Shown: positions 44,320 through 56,902, counted from the stretch's first letter. The stretch: 64,000 nucleotides of DNA from Corythucha ciliata (GCA_038030265.1 CM075942.1:39088751-39152750), one strand, 5' to 3'. Made by a program: numbers and translations. Notes: generated by a model from the sequence alone, not told the origin.

Positions 44320-46519
44320 AAAAAAAGCTTCTCCAAGAACAAAGTGAAGAACATAAAAACAAAAACGGCAAATCTTGAATCCACTTCTGCTAAATAAGAA
44401 TAAAAATAATCAAGCCATTCGTTTTCGAATTAAAATTCAATTCATTAGCTTTTTTCGTGTCTGGGTGGTCCTTTGTTTTGTCTTCAATAATATGCCAACC
44501 ACTATGAACTCGAGGCAAGAATAATGGCCCTGCTCTACAGGTAGCTGCGGCTTTTTTTACGAGAAGAAATGCGTTCTTCCAGGCTCTTTGACAGAATTGA
44601 TATGTTTATAAGGGCCTCTTCATGCCTTGCCTAAATAGCGCCATTACACACTGATAAGGAGAATATTGCGGGCCAGAAGTTTGAAATGGATTCTTTTAGA
44701 GGCTCTGCTCTTCCTCCTATAAAAAGGGGTTCTTATTATTCTTTGAAAGATTTAGTAATATTTCAAGATTAATTCAGCGAATTCATCGTGGAGGTCCTAG
44801 GTGCTTCAGCGGATTTGAAACTGTCGCAGGCCGCCATGCAGTCAGTCCATATTTTAGAACAACCAAAAAGGTATCAGGAAAGAACGGGGAGTAAAACTAG
44901 TTTGTTTCCTTTTAAAGTCGGACAGCTCGATTGAAATATGAACGCAACCAATTTTATTGGCCTCCTCAGCCACAGTGAGGCTTTTGTCACTCAAGTAAAA
45001 TTGGGGAAGTTTTAGTCTAGCAATGGTAATCAACTTATTGTTCAGCCCTCGAGAAGTTATAAAAAAGCGCCGAAGCCTACGTGGGAGAAAGAGGGGGGAA
45101 AGGTTACATCTTCAGTCATATTTGGTATTCCGCGGTCGGGTCATAAAGTGAACGGTATGAAAGGGTTGTTCCGAGATCATCATGAAGGAAAAGACGAACT
45201 GGGTGAAAGAAAGTGGCAGGAAAAGTGGCTAAGGGTCGGCTACGAGGGGAAAACGTGGAAGGGAAATTGGTTCGTTGTGAAAAGGACTGAGTCAAATACT
45301 GAAGGCATGAGAGGAGAGAACTGGTGGAGGTGTTAAAGGTGGCATGCCACCCTCAATTGCCCCCGAGCCACCGTCCATGAATAATTCAGAAGGTAGGATG
45401 ACATCGTAGAATCAACTTTCGTCTTAAAAATGTGCCAAGGGAGACTGAGATAATTAATTTTTCTGTCCTCTACTGGATGCACGTTTCCTTTCTCGATAGA
45501 AACGATTCCCTCAAGATGAATTAAAACGTTTTTCTACTCAAGAAACACAACTTTTCATTCATTCTTCCCCGAAAAGCGCCATCAACACCGGTAATTAATG
45601 GGCGCTGTGAGTACTTTTTCCCCTGTTAATCAAAAGACCCCCCTTTCCTTGAACAAATAATCAGCTAACATTCTTCAAAAAACCCACCCACATCACTAAG
45701 GGCTTCAGGGAGAACAGTTGGTTTTGGCACGCGATAAACATCTCCCTCCCTCACTTCATTGCCCTCTACCTGACAAGCAGAATCTTGAAGGCCTTTCTCG
45801 TTGAAGACGAAGTCTCTGTACGAGCATTTGAACCAAGGCACACCCCTTAACTTCAAACTTGCCAAATTAACGGGTTAGAGATAAGATAGTGGGATGAGGG
45901 CTCCGTCGACGAGAAGATGAAGGCTTTCCAAAGTATTTCAAGAGAGACAAGAGCACGAGACCTCGAACTTTGACTTACCAGTTTGTTAAAAGCAGCGATG
46001 AGAGTGAAAAAAAAGTACTGAAGTGGAAAAAAAAGAAGGGACACTTGAAGAAAGTTTTTGAATATGCTCTGTAAGTTTGTATTTCAAAAAAGTAATGACA
46101 TACAAGTTCCAGTCAACTAATACGGCAGCCATTGTTGAAGATCAAAGTTATAATAAGTGATCAATGTCTTCTCTAATTGTCCAAATCATTTGATGAGTAA
46201 ATACAACTTGTGGGAGTGCACATGAAGAAAACGACGACAAGAACGATATAGGAACAAGAACGTTATTTATGATGCACAGACGGGTTTGAAAATCCGTGCA
46301 AGGGCCACATCTCGGAAACAAGGTCATAATTAAATTACTGCATCCTCTTCAACTTCATTAATATTGGAATTATCTGCACGCTATGGCTAAATTTTGATAA
46401 ATCTTCCTTAATTCACTTTTCTTTTTCTGGTAACGCTGCTTCACCTCGTCTTAGTGATATTGCACTGCATTCTGCCTCATGTTCTGACCCTTAGTTAAGT
46501 CCTGCGCCTGTAATTCACT
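44320..46519. other. Unassigned interval
   Basis: About 2.2 kb with only short frames. A purine-rich 62-codon frame at 45148-45336 (Lys, Glu, Trp, Arg rich) has no recognised homology and looks compositional. Nothing else supported. Confidence 0.45.
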
Positions 46520-47740
46520 GAGGTGGGTGGAAGACTGTAAGTATTTAGGAGTGATTTTTGACAGGCACTTGAAGTTTGATTTGCACGTTGCTAATAACTC
46601 TGTGATACGATGACGTATGGGGTAATACTTTTAAATCTATTCCTAAAACAATCATTAGAATTATTTTGAAAAAACACCCTTGGTTTATACTCGTCTGACC
46701 TACTATTTACAGAGTGTAATGTGTTAAATGTAAATAACGTATATGCAATTGCTGCTTGTTGTATGGTCTTTAGAAGTTCAATTTTGTTATGATCATTCGT
46801 ACCGGACTAGGTTATCGGAATTTAATAACATTGTGGTCCCAAAGCATAAATCAAGTTTCTACGCGAGGATGCCAGCATTTTCGCTCGTAAAATGGCTATT
46901 TTAAACAAATGTAATTTTGGGCATTTGAAATCATCTAGTCAATTGAAAAACGCTGCGAATTATCGAACAATGCCTTATTAATTCTACTGCTTATGGGTTT
47001 ATCATGGATGTAGTCAAATCCGGCTTGAAATTACATGAAAATCGACACCCCACACCCTTATGATCCCAAATCCTTTGAAAATCCCCATTTTGGACCCGCT
47101 TTTGGCCCATAAAACCCCAGGGAGTTATTTGATCAAACTGATCAGATGTTAGGACCAACTAGACCCCAAATGGAGTCTATGTGCGAAAGAACGAGTTTTT
47201 TCGAGCAATCCTAGGGCAAGATATGGCCCGGACGGCGGACGGACATTTTTTTTTTATTATTTCAGATTTGGATTCTACGCACATTGAAACGTAAAACTAC
47301 AAATTTTGAGGGGGGGGGGGTCAAAAAAACTTTTTTGCGATACGATTACAAAGACTTACTATTGAGAAATAATAAGTCAAAATTACTGCAGTTGATGAGT
47401 GCAACCCATCAACTGTGATAAATTGTTGTTGCCTGATCAGTATTTTTATTTTGCGGTTGCTTCATGTTGTCAGTATTTATTATGTTTTTCCCTTTCCATT
47501 ATTTATTAAATTTTTTCTTGTTGCTTTGCTTACTTTGTTCTTGTTACTTTGCGTACTTTGTTAGTGTTTGTTGCTGTGTACTTTGCGTACTTTGTTAGTG
47601 CTGTGCTTGTTTCACAGTCAGTATTATTTTAGTATCCCTTGGTTTTTCAGAAAATGAATTAACTTGTAAAATTATGCTCTGCCCCAGCTCTCATACAAGC
47701 TTTCTTTTGAGAGCTGTAACTATAAATAAATAAATAAAAA
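46520..47740 (+). pseudogene. 3' part of a CR1/Jockey-like LINE with (TAAA)n tail
   Basis: WVEDCKYLGVIFDRHLKFD matches the RT segment after the palm. In shifted frames VWGNTFKSI, IIRIILKKHPW and TECNVLNVNNVYAIAACC follow, as expected for the C-terminal region. Frames are broken throughout. The 3' untranslated part ends near 47740 in TAAATAAATAAATAAA, a usual LINE tail. The T/G-rich stretch at 47510-47600 is low in complexity. Confidence 0.65.
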
Positions 47741-48106
47741 CTATTGGTTGGCCGAAGCCACGTCTACGCCGTTCAGCGCAGCAGCCATGACTGGAGAGAA
47801 GTGGTTCGATAGCAAAGTCGAGCGTCGTCTGCATACAAGAACACATTAACTGTTGTTTATCGCTGTTCCCAAGCCGTTAATCAATACGAGAAAAAGAGTG
47901 GGGCCAAGAATAGAGCCCTGTGGCACTCTTCTTTTTACAGGAAGACGACTCGAGCCGCTTCTATTCGCTGATACGTACTGGTATCGATTAGACAGGCACG
48001 AATCAATCAAAGAGTAAGCCGTCCCACGGACACCGAAGTCCCTTAGCGTTTTGATCAGTGTGTCATGCTCGGCCATTAGTCCAATAATCTTGTCAAAAAA
48101 AGGCAT
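47741..48106 (-). pseudogene. LINE reverse-transcriptase palm fragment, minus strand
   Basis: The minus-strand frame reads GVRGTAYSLIDSCLSNRYQY, then RRVPQGSILGPTLFLVLING (RT motif with PQG). After a frameshift it gives LYADDARLCY (YADD active site). It ends at the tail of the neighbouring plus-strand LINE at 47740. About 120 codons remain. Confidence 0.85.
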
Positions 48107-48285
48107 TTGAAGGAAAGCTTGGAATATAATATAAAGTGTTTTTGAAAGTTAAAACAACGCTAAAGTTTAAAATAGTATAAAATAAAAAATATAATATAAA
48201 TAATCTAATATAATATAAAAAGTATAAAATAGAAATATAAAAGTAATAAAAACTAATGCAATGGCTAATGGCTTTATGTCTAGGC

Positions 48286-48312
<27 letters not shown>
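48107..48312. repeat. AT-rich low-complexity tract and poly-A
   Basis: ATAATATAAA-type words fill 48150-48260, followed by an A-run of about 27 bases at 48286-48312. Confidence 0.85.
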
Positions 48313-48316
<4 letters not shown>

Positions 48317-48747
48317 TTGTCGCCTTAGCCTCAATTTATAATTATTTTTTTTAACCGCTGACGTTTCGCCTTTCATGGCATGTTCACAGCTGTAAGATAC
48401 ATTATAATGGTTGGACACACACAAAAAAAAGCCCACACATATCAGCATCCAAACCAGACGCAGTCATGTACAATCATAATCCCCCATGTCGATGTGACGT
48501 CTGTAGACGAAGAAATTACTATTATCACGCCAAACTGTTATGCTGAGAGTACCAGTCATCTCCTTTATTTCGATAACTTCTGAGGTGACGTTCCTCAGAC
48601 CAGTTATCTGTTTTTTGTTCCACGAGTAAAAACCCTTTAAATCTTACAGTTCTTCGTCCCACTAATTTAATGTAATTGCTAAACTACATGGTTTGCTCCA
48701 TGGTAATTATTATGCTAAAGAAATATGAATAATTATGTGACTCACTG
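48313..48747. other. Unassigned interval
   Basis: Short sequence between the poly-A tract and the LINE insertion. No feature recognised. Confidence 0.4.
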
Positions 48748-48759
48748 ATACCAAGTCCT

Positions 48760-49199
48760 GGTAGTAAGCGAGAGTAAGCGCATGGTCGAAGGACCGTGCA
48801 GGAGGCTTACGAGCAAACTGCTCCGACTTAGCCGGAGAGACCTTAGAACGGTGGTAGGCCTTATCACGGGATTCTGCCAGCTCCGTTAACACCTACACCG
48901 CATCGGGGTAATCACGGAGTCCCCGGTGTGCAGACTGTGTGGGGAAGAAGACGAGACCGCCCATCACATCGTGTTCGAATGTGAGGCGCTCGCGGGCCGC
49001 CGGCTTAGCATCTTCGGGGCTGACCTACTCGAGGGTGCTCCGACCGGCGAAACTCTAGCCGAGGACCTCCCAAACCTCGTCAGAGGGAAGGGGATCCTGG
49101 ACTAGATCCACAGACCCAGGGGGGCACAATAATCCACCTAGGATTCCGTGCCGGGGGGGCAACCCTCCTACCCATGGGTATTGTTAAAAAAAAAAAAAA
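48760..49199 (+). mobile_element. 5'-truncated LINE insertion with 12-bp target duplication
   Basis: ATACCAAGTCCT lies at 48748-48759 and 49200-49211. The insert ends with a 15-base A-tail. It encodes only the C-terminus of an ORF2: GLITGFCQLR, then RIGVITESPVCRLCGEEDET and AHHIVFECEALAGRR (a CX2CX8HX4C knuckle, as in R1/Jockey-type elements). One stop interrupts it after CQLR. Truncation, A-tail and duplication are the standard signs of target-primed reverse transcription. Confidence 0.9.
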
Positions 49200-49369
49200 A
49201 TACCAAGTCCTTGAGCTGAAAACACTTCCCATGCACCTTCATTCTTCACCAACGGTGAACTCCTCCAAGCATCAACTGTTTACGTTTTCAACTTACACTT
49301 CCAAGCGCTTATGTCTTCCTTCTCACTCTGTTCCTCCCTCCTTTCCGTCCCTTTAACCGTAGAAGGTTT

Positions 49370-49697
49370 TACCCTGGCGGCGCGCTGTCCAGCTACGCGT
49401 ATATATATATACCTATTCGCTTTTCGCAACACGCCATACACCGTATGCCACCATGCCCATAATCTTGCTCGAAAAAAATCGTTCTTCCCATTTGGAATTT
49501 GGTCCCAATTGGTTGTGTTCAGCAGCCCAAAATACCATATAGTAAGAAAAATCCAAGCTACACAAGCATGGATTGCTGGCCTAATTATTGCATAAGACCT
49601 GTAACTCGGAAACGAAGCGTATGCGACACCATCGATTTTGGTTCGTCCTAGTGTACATAGGTTAAAGTCCTGATCATTCCCCCAGAAACACCCTGCG
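49370..49697. mobile_element. Partial CAGGGTG-family element (right end only)
   Basis: Reading on the minus strand from 49697: CAGGGTGTTTCTGGGGGAAT, box 1 (CGTTTCCGAGTTACAG) about 85 bp in, and box 2 (GGGACCAAATTCCAAATGGG) about 185 bp in. The outer TA is changed to CG. No left arm was found. Confidence 0.65.
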
Positions 49698-49811
49698 TCG
49701 TGTTTATTCAATCAGTTCAAAATACAGTCCAAAATTTCCTCAAATTGATATTGTTAGCATAACATGTTACCACGAGGGTTATAACTTAATAGTACATAGT
49801 AAAAGTAGGTA

Positions 49812-50040
49812 ATGCATGCATGAAGTTGTAGCCGTATAAATTGCCGTGAGGTGCGCCGAAAACTTCAAAAACGAACAACGAAAACTTCAGTTGTAATTCA
49901 TTGTTCAGTTTCATTTGTACTTATGCATACGCTGAAGATGGCGAACAGCCGAAACTGGTTCGTTTTCGACGCACCTGGGGACGCACGAGGGAAGACTGAC
50001 AACGTAGGCCCCTACGGCTTCAACTTTATGCATGCATTTC
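49812..50040. mobile_element. Foldback with GAAGATGGC/GCCGAAAC centre
   Basis: AATGCATGCATGAAGTTGTA at the left has its near-inverse at the right (GCTTCAACTTTATGCATGCA); arms are about 75 bp with gaps. Near the centre CTGAAGATGGC...GCCGAAACTGG forms a small hairpin resembling the arm motif of 25260-25519. Confidence 0.7.
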
Positions 50041-52139
50041 ATTTCATTAAGTAACCATGTGGCCAACTATTAACACCCTTTCCACCACCACTAGTGAATC
50101 CCCCTTGCACCATCAATACTCTTTCTAAGTGTAGAATAAACATCAACAGTTCAAAAAAGTCCTCAATTCTTCACTGCTCTTCAACTTACTCTATGTACAA
50201 CCAGCGAGCTACTCCAATTATTTTAAAGAGCGTAAATGAGATTCCTCGTTGCTCTTCCTCGCTCACAGTTTTGTATCAGTGACAGCCCATTGAATACATG
50301 GGTTCACGATCCTGCTGTATGTCTCAAAACTCTTCGATTTAATCTCTTCGAGCGAGAAGAGGTGCACTGGGTGGTGGTGCGTGATTTACTTTCCCCATCC
50401 CGTACAATCGTGTTCACCACTTTTAACAGATAATCGTGGAACGCCGGGTGAATTCCAAGGAAAGTAATAGCGGCTAAGGAGGCTGAATTCTGTAACTAAT
50501 CCACGAGGAGGGGAATAAGGGAGTTAAATCTTTCGTGAAAAAAAAGTGACATAGCGTTAACCTCCCTTTTCCTATAGCATCTGCTCTTTCTCATTTCCCT
50601 ATAAGCTAAAAGCGTGGATTAACTTAGGTTGTTGTCAAGAGGGGTGAGGGAAAAACCATGTAAAGCGTAATCTTTCAGAAAAAAATCTACACTTGGGTAC
50701 TTTTTTTTTAAAAGGGTGGGTGGGGCGTTCTATTCAACATATCACGAAGAGGGGAAAAATATAAGTACAAAAAGGATCACGAGTGAAATATGATAACGTG
50801 GAACTGCGTGTCTCTGAGGGGTAGTATGAGAAAGAGAGAGAATGACCAAGCGAGAGAACGCGGCAAAACAATTTTATACGGGCCGTAATGCGGTCTAGAG
50901 CTATTTGTCAAATAGATTGACGAGTTAGTCCTAAACGCATCGTGATGCGCATATTGCAGACCATTGTTGTGGTCTGCGGTCCTTCAATGGTATAGGAGGT
51001 CCGAGGGAATTTATCACACTACGCTAGTGGGGATTTTTTGTCGTCCAGTTGTTACGCCAGTGAGATTTTTTAAAGGTTTGGTAAGCGATTAATTATTAGG
51101 CAACTTTGAAATGAAAAAGATTGATCGTTCGGGTGCAGGGAGGGGATTGAGAAATGTGAAAGTAAATTCTTGAGAGGGAGGGAAGAAAGAATTACTTGTT
51201 TAATCCATTACTAGCCCCATATGCGCCATTAAGTGACGACTATTTCAATTCGAATAGTGAGAGGGGTCTGAACACGGAGCGTTAGACGGGATACTGATGG
51301 GGGGTGTTGACATGGACGTATGTATGCGGTTAGCTGAATCACCTCCCGAGGCTCTTAACGCCGGCCAATTTATGATTCATCTCGGGATGTTCTTTAAACT
51401 GTCAAGCATTGTTCACATGTACACAATATGGGCCTTCACTTCAGCGCGTGTATGCTGTAAGATTGCCTTCCTCAATCTCAAGTAGTATTACGGCCCCTTG
51501 AGTATTTGGCGCATATTGAGCTTTCTTCTCTTATAATTCAATTTTACTTATTTATTGTAGGTACGAAACACTAGATTGTACAAAACATTAATTGGTGTAA
51601 TACTATTTTTCTCGGTGCCAGCCCCTAAAAGAGAAATTGTGGCAGGGGACTGGAGCTGTATATCCCTCGTCGCTTTGCTAAATACAACAAACTTTATCCA
51701 AAAATTCAATGAAAAAAATTAACGATACAAACAGATAACAAGCCATGTATATACATATATAATCCAATAAAAAATTATTAAGACAAGACATAGTTATTTT
51801 TCTATAACAGTTGAATAATGATAACATTATTCAACTGAAATGAGAGAGAAAAGCGCCATTTTTCTGGACTTCATTATTCAACCCATACTTATTATAAGCG
51901 TGATAAAAAAGGGACGACGACTGAAGCGCAATCTCGGAATTTTGTTTTTTGGTTTTGGATTTTGTATCTTATATACTTACTAAATCTTGCATACTAATTT
52001 AGGATCACATTGGCTGTTGTAGAACAAATTTAATATTTAACACGAGAACCCGAGCCTTTTGAAATAACAAATAGCTTTTTTATCCTGCACGATGGTAAAG
52101 CTTGATTTTGAAGTCGAAAAACAATCGACAAAGAACGTC
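50041..52139. other. Unassigned interval
   Basis: About 2.1 kb with only short frames (for example 51297-51485) and no domain. A near-palindrome ATAACAGTTGAATAATGATA around 51804-51840 was seen. Nothing else supported. Confidence 0.45.
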
Positions 52140-53190
52140 ATTAGTGCTGAATCGATACCAATAAAGTATCGATACTTACTCATTTGAAGTATCGAATGGT
52201 ACTTGGTATCGGAAGAAAAGTATCGGTACTCATATAACTTGTTCATGGTATCGTATAAAAAGTATCGATATGTACTCGGTATCGGTATAGAAGTACGATA
52301 CCAAAAGTAAATGGTATTGATTCAAAAGTATCGATACTTTAGTGGTATCGATTCAACTCGCTTATAAGAAAACCTCTCCACCACCACCCAACAAAAGCAC
52401 TACCATCTCTAATGATTTTTCGAGTCGTCATTCACCACTCCCTTATACAAATAAAGACTCATTTCAATCGAAACACAATGACTACTTAAGCTCGATGCAC
52501 ACTATGCAACTTTTGAAATAGGATTGCCTACCGGTTTTAAAAACTGTCCGGTCACTACCGGGGACGATATATTTTCTTTCGACCTGCAAATAAATAGCAC
52601 GAAAAATGCATAGTGTGCACCGAGCTTATAACCCTCTTACTTAACCGATACCGAATGAATGCACCCGATACCGAATATCTACTCATTTGAATCAATACCC
52701 ATTCAATAACATAACAAGTAAAAGTACAGATTTGAAACGATACCGAATCAATACCCATTCGATACCGAGTAAAAGTACTCATTTGAAACGATACCCATTT
52801 GATACCGTATCGTTTCAAATGAGTACTTTTACTCGGTATCGAATGGGTATTGATTCGGTATCGTACTAGTTTGAATCAATACCCATTCGATCAATACCGA
52901 TTAAAGTACTCATTTCAAACGGTACGTTTCCGATGCCGAGAGTTTACTTTTTTAAATTAATTAAAAAAATTAAAAAAAAATAAAAATAAAAATACTCGGT
53001 ATTGATAAAAAAGTATCGAATCGTAGTCAGTATCGAATGATAAGTATTGATTCCTGAAGTACTCATTTCCCAGTATCAAATCAAAGTATCAAAATAGTAC
53101 TTGGAATCGAAAAAACTATCGATACCAAAACTACTGGGTATCGATTGACAAGTATCGATACTTTTCTCTATTTACTAGTATTGATTCAAC
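52140..53190. repeat. Degenerate TATCGATA/GATACC repeat block with a perfect palindrome
   Basis: The block consists of variants of AAGTATCGATACTT, CGATACCGAATC and GAAACGATACCC, in both orientations and without a constant period, interrupted by unique sequence at about 52340-52640. A perfect inverted repeat of two 58-bp arms (52737-52794 and 52807-52864) has a 12-bp spacer. TATCGATA words (about five) match the DRE site bound by DREF in Drosophila, and CGATA is the BEAF-32 core; binding here is only inference. Confidence 0.85.
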
Positions 53191-53201
53191 ACTGAACGTC
53201 A

Positions 53202-53657
53202 TTGCCTGACCGAAGTAGAATTTCATTGTCGGACAGTTTAGCGGAAGTGAAATCTCTTTGTCTGACAGTTTATAGTTTCCGCATGGACCGATTCACGATT
53301 CAGGCTGTTTCGCGGAATTCATCAGGCTTATCATGTGTACACGGGCGATTTGGTGAGAAGCAAGAAACACTTCGTAACTTATTAACTTGTTTTGTTCCGC
53401 AACAGTTCATAGTTACATTAATGCAGATCGTATTTTTCTTTTATTTTCTCGGCGTGAACGATTCTTCAAGACACGCAAAATCCTCTTCAGACTCATATTA
53501 TTCCATTTCAGCTTTCGAATCACATCCATCTCCTCTCGTCTTGGAAACACCCGCTTTACCTCCTAGGCGTACAATATACTTTATTATTTATCTACCGAAT
53601 TTATTATGTACTGTTAGTAGTATTATACCTAAGCCTGAAACAACAGCAGCTAGTTGA
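53202..53657 (+). CDS. Unrecognised 151-codon frame
   Basis: One of the longest frames in the window without transposon motifs. It is Ser-rich, with a hydrophobic stretch (QFIVTLMQIVFFFYFLGV) and a second one near the C-terminus (TIYFIIYLPNLL). No signal peptide, domain or splice support is evident. It starts directly after the TATCGATA block. It may be chance. Confidence 0.15.
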   Translation: MPDRSRISLSDSLAEVKSLCLTVYSFRMDRFTIQAVSRNSSGLSCVHGRFGEKQETLRNLLTCFVPQQFIVTLMQIVFFFYFLGVNDSSRHAKSSSDSYYSISAFESHPSPLVLETPALPPRRTIYFIIYLPNLLCTVSSIIPKPETTAAS

Positions 53658-56600
53658 CCATTTTTTCATTACTGCCACTTTTTCAAGTATTAAACTGAAT
53701 ACCCATAATAGTATTGGTTTTCGAGATAGTTACAAAAGGTAAAGTGAACGTTTGGGTGAAGAATAATTATTGAAAATAAGTTTTTTGCCTCTCCTGAAAA
53801 GTTGTTTATAATCAGTCAGCCAGTGTTGCAGTGGGACCGGCGACATATTTCTTGCAAAAAATGAAGAACATTATATAATGGTACTTTTGGCCCCTTCCTA
53901 TCTCTGTAATCGTTCCTGGAGGGGGGGAGGTTGTTTGGAATTTTTTGTTTGTTCAGAACTTGATGCAATACTTTTTGCAAAGGGAAACGTCCGCGCTAAA
54001 CCCTTCAGCTGTCAAGATAGGTGAAAAACTGTGAAAACCCCTAATCCCCCCCTCTCCAAAACCCGACGCTCGGCGTCCTGTAACTTTCTATAACAATCTA
54101 TAGTGAGCAGATGGAACAATTTGGCGCAGGAAACAACTTTTTTTGTTAGGGATCGGGTATTTTTCTAGATAGTTTTACGATCAGCAAATTTTAGCTATCG
54201 ACGTAACCAAGACCGGTGAATGTGGCACAGGAACAAGCAGCCTTTTCGTCACGTGCGGCGGTTAGGGAGAATCATGCCTTGTTGTGTACTTATGCTTGGG
54301 TTTGGGTAGCGCGGAGCGGCGGGGATTTTTCCCCTTCCTGTAATATTCCTGGTTACTTAAAGCGATGAAATTCAAAGAGATACAGTACAGATATAGTACA
54401 TCTAGTAATAATTTAACGTTTTCTCTTGGCTGAAAAGTGAAAACATGAGCATGGTCTGGGTCGGTTGTAGTGGGGGGGAGGGACTAGCCATAACTGCCAG
54501 ACTTGCCATAAAGTAGCAAAACCAGTGTGTATAATTTATTATGTAGTGTGGTGGGGCACGTGTGTGTGTGGGGGGGGGGGGGAGGCCCAATTAGGCTCTT
54601 AAACCCTTTCTCGGTTATACGACCAAAAAAGGTTGGACGGCCCATGTGTAAGTCTTCCGTTTTTCTCGCGCAGTTCACAAGGGTCAGGGGGTTTGATTTC
54701 TTTTGAACCGGTCAACGCGTGAACCTATGATCGATGGCTCCCTTTCCGGACGTTAGATTTTACAATCACGATTAATTCACGCATTTTTCATGTCGGTTAG
54801 GAAAAATTACTGCAGGATATGAACAGAAAGATTGTATCATTCGAAATGAAAAGGGCAAAATAGTTAAAGATTTCTAAAGCTTCAGAAGGGGAGGGGTGGC
54901 TGCAGGAACAAATACCACCCTCGATCCCGAATGTCCAAGTCTCTTTATATATATGGCGTACAATACCGAAGGGTGTGTCCTTCATTTCCTTTCTTCTCCC
55001 TCCTCTCATATTATGTCCAGTTCAATGACGTCTCATCTTGTTTTGCATAACTCGCACAAAAGAAATAAGGGCTTCCTGTTTGGAAAAAAAAATGTGAGGG
55101 GTGAAAATTGAACCTAAATAACACGAGATGCTTTTAATGAAGACCAATGAGTTGAACAAAAGATAAGAAAAGGTTGATTCAAGGGCTCACATCCTATAAG
55201 CGCTAACAAAGAACAATGTACTGTTGGGAAGGGAAACTCGGGTTATACCACTTCGAAGTTCCCAAGGGATGAATACGTCTTGAAAAGAGGGTATGCTGCT
55301 TTATTACAATTTTCCCTTTCTAATTCTGAATTAAATTAACTCAGACTATGTAGAAGTTGGACACGAACAGGCTAACAACCCCATATCAACTGCATGCTGC
55401 CCTTTCATTCGATCCAAGAATTAATTACCTACCTGTTTTCTAATCTTTCAATCCTGCTTAGCCCTCTCATTCCCCCCTTTTTTCAGTTATTAAATTCGTG
55501 AGTCTGATCAAAAGATTGCGAGAAATAACGCAATTGTAAAACAATTTTCGAGTAAGGATGCAGGGGAATAGAACAATCTTTTGTATGAAAAGTTAATTTA
55601 GCTTTTGCGAAGTCTTAGTAGAAGATTAGTGAACGACCTGCTTTCTTATGTTTTTTCTCTTTTAAATATAAAAATGAGCAAACAAAAAACATCCTTCGGG
55701 GCGAACTCCGTGGATTTCTCATTTTGTTCAAAACATCATTATGAAAAAATAAGTAGTTCAAAGCACAAGTTTTCATTTGAAGGAAAAGCAGTTTTGCATG
55801 GACGACTAAATAAATATCTTATGAACAACTTTTCACTGGCATTTCAAACGAGGAGGCACATTTTGTTGAAATAGAAATTCATTATTTCCTCTGCGTCTTA
55901 TCCAACACGCTGATCTCTCCGGGGAGAAATCATTCCTTTCCTAAATATCTCTCAAGCTTCCAACCCTTCCGCGTGAGCTTCAAATCCATATTTCGCTCTC
56001 TTTCTCTCTCGAGGACAAACGGCTGGGAGCATATAACGAACTTCGTCGTTTTCTCTGTCTTTATTTGTCCCTAAATTAGATCAATTATGTTTGAAGTGTT
56101 CTTTCGCCTTTTCTTCCATCCACTCACTCGTTCTAATTGCTTGGCTCTTTAATAGCTCTTTATAACAAGAGCTGCGAAGAATCTTAATTAAATAATTGCC
56201 TTTTTGAAAAAATAGGGGGTGAAAAACCAGAAAAACATGCCCTGTGATGCAACCCTGAAAGAGAATGGGGGAAAACAACACAATCCAATCTCATAACAGA
56301 CATCAAAAATTGAACAGCCATAGTAAATGGCATCAAGTGCGGAGTAACATTTTTTTAAATTGCACTCCTTCACCTAGCCCGCATCCTCTCATATACCACG
56401 TATAGGTCTTAATTTTATTTCCATGTTTCCCAACCTTTTTCCCCCTTTATTAATAAAATATTACACCTCGCAGCTTTTTTTTTGATCGGCTTACGAACTT
56501 TCCGAGAAGAGGGGCCGCTTTTCTCTAAAATATTCACATCGCTGGGCTTACGGATTATCCTAAATGGAAAATGTGTGTTTGACAAGTTATTTTAGAGGGC

Positions 56601-56902
56601 AAAATGTATATGTGGTTGCGGGTTGAAACAGAGAGAGAGAGGTAAAGGTAGGGCTCCTTATAAGTATGCTTAAGGTTACTTATCGAGATTTATTACTTTT
56701 TTAATGATTTAGAACAAAAACATTGCTTCATAGTTGCTATAAAATGATTCGATGGCCGTGGGTGAAGCGACAATCCTATAGATGCAATGCTGCTCTGAAG
56801 GCTTATCTAAAAATGTACATAGGTCTGCCATTTTACGCCGTCGTTAGGTCTGCTAAAATATGTATAAAATATTCTAGAAAATTCAATAATTCAGTCGTTT
56901 TA
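53658..56902. other. Unassigned interval with simple-sequence patches
   Basis: About 3.2 kb. GTGTGTGTG followed by a G-run at about 54560-54582, and CT-rich runs near 56000. A frame at 55605-55874 has no recognisable domain. No RNA gene or host exon could be supported. Confidence 0.45.

Noticed and set aside
49280..49711. A 143-codon minus-strand frame
   Set aside because: It runs from unique DNA into a CAGGGTG element arm and has no domain; its open state looks accidental.
42284..53190. CRISPR-like array
   Set aside because: Repeats are contiguous or degenerate with no unique spacers, and the DNA is eukaryotic.
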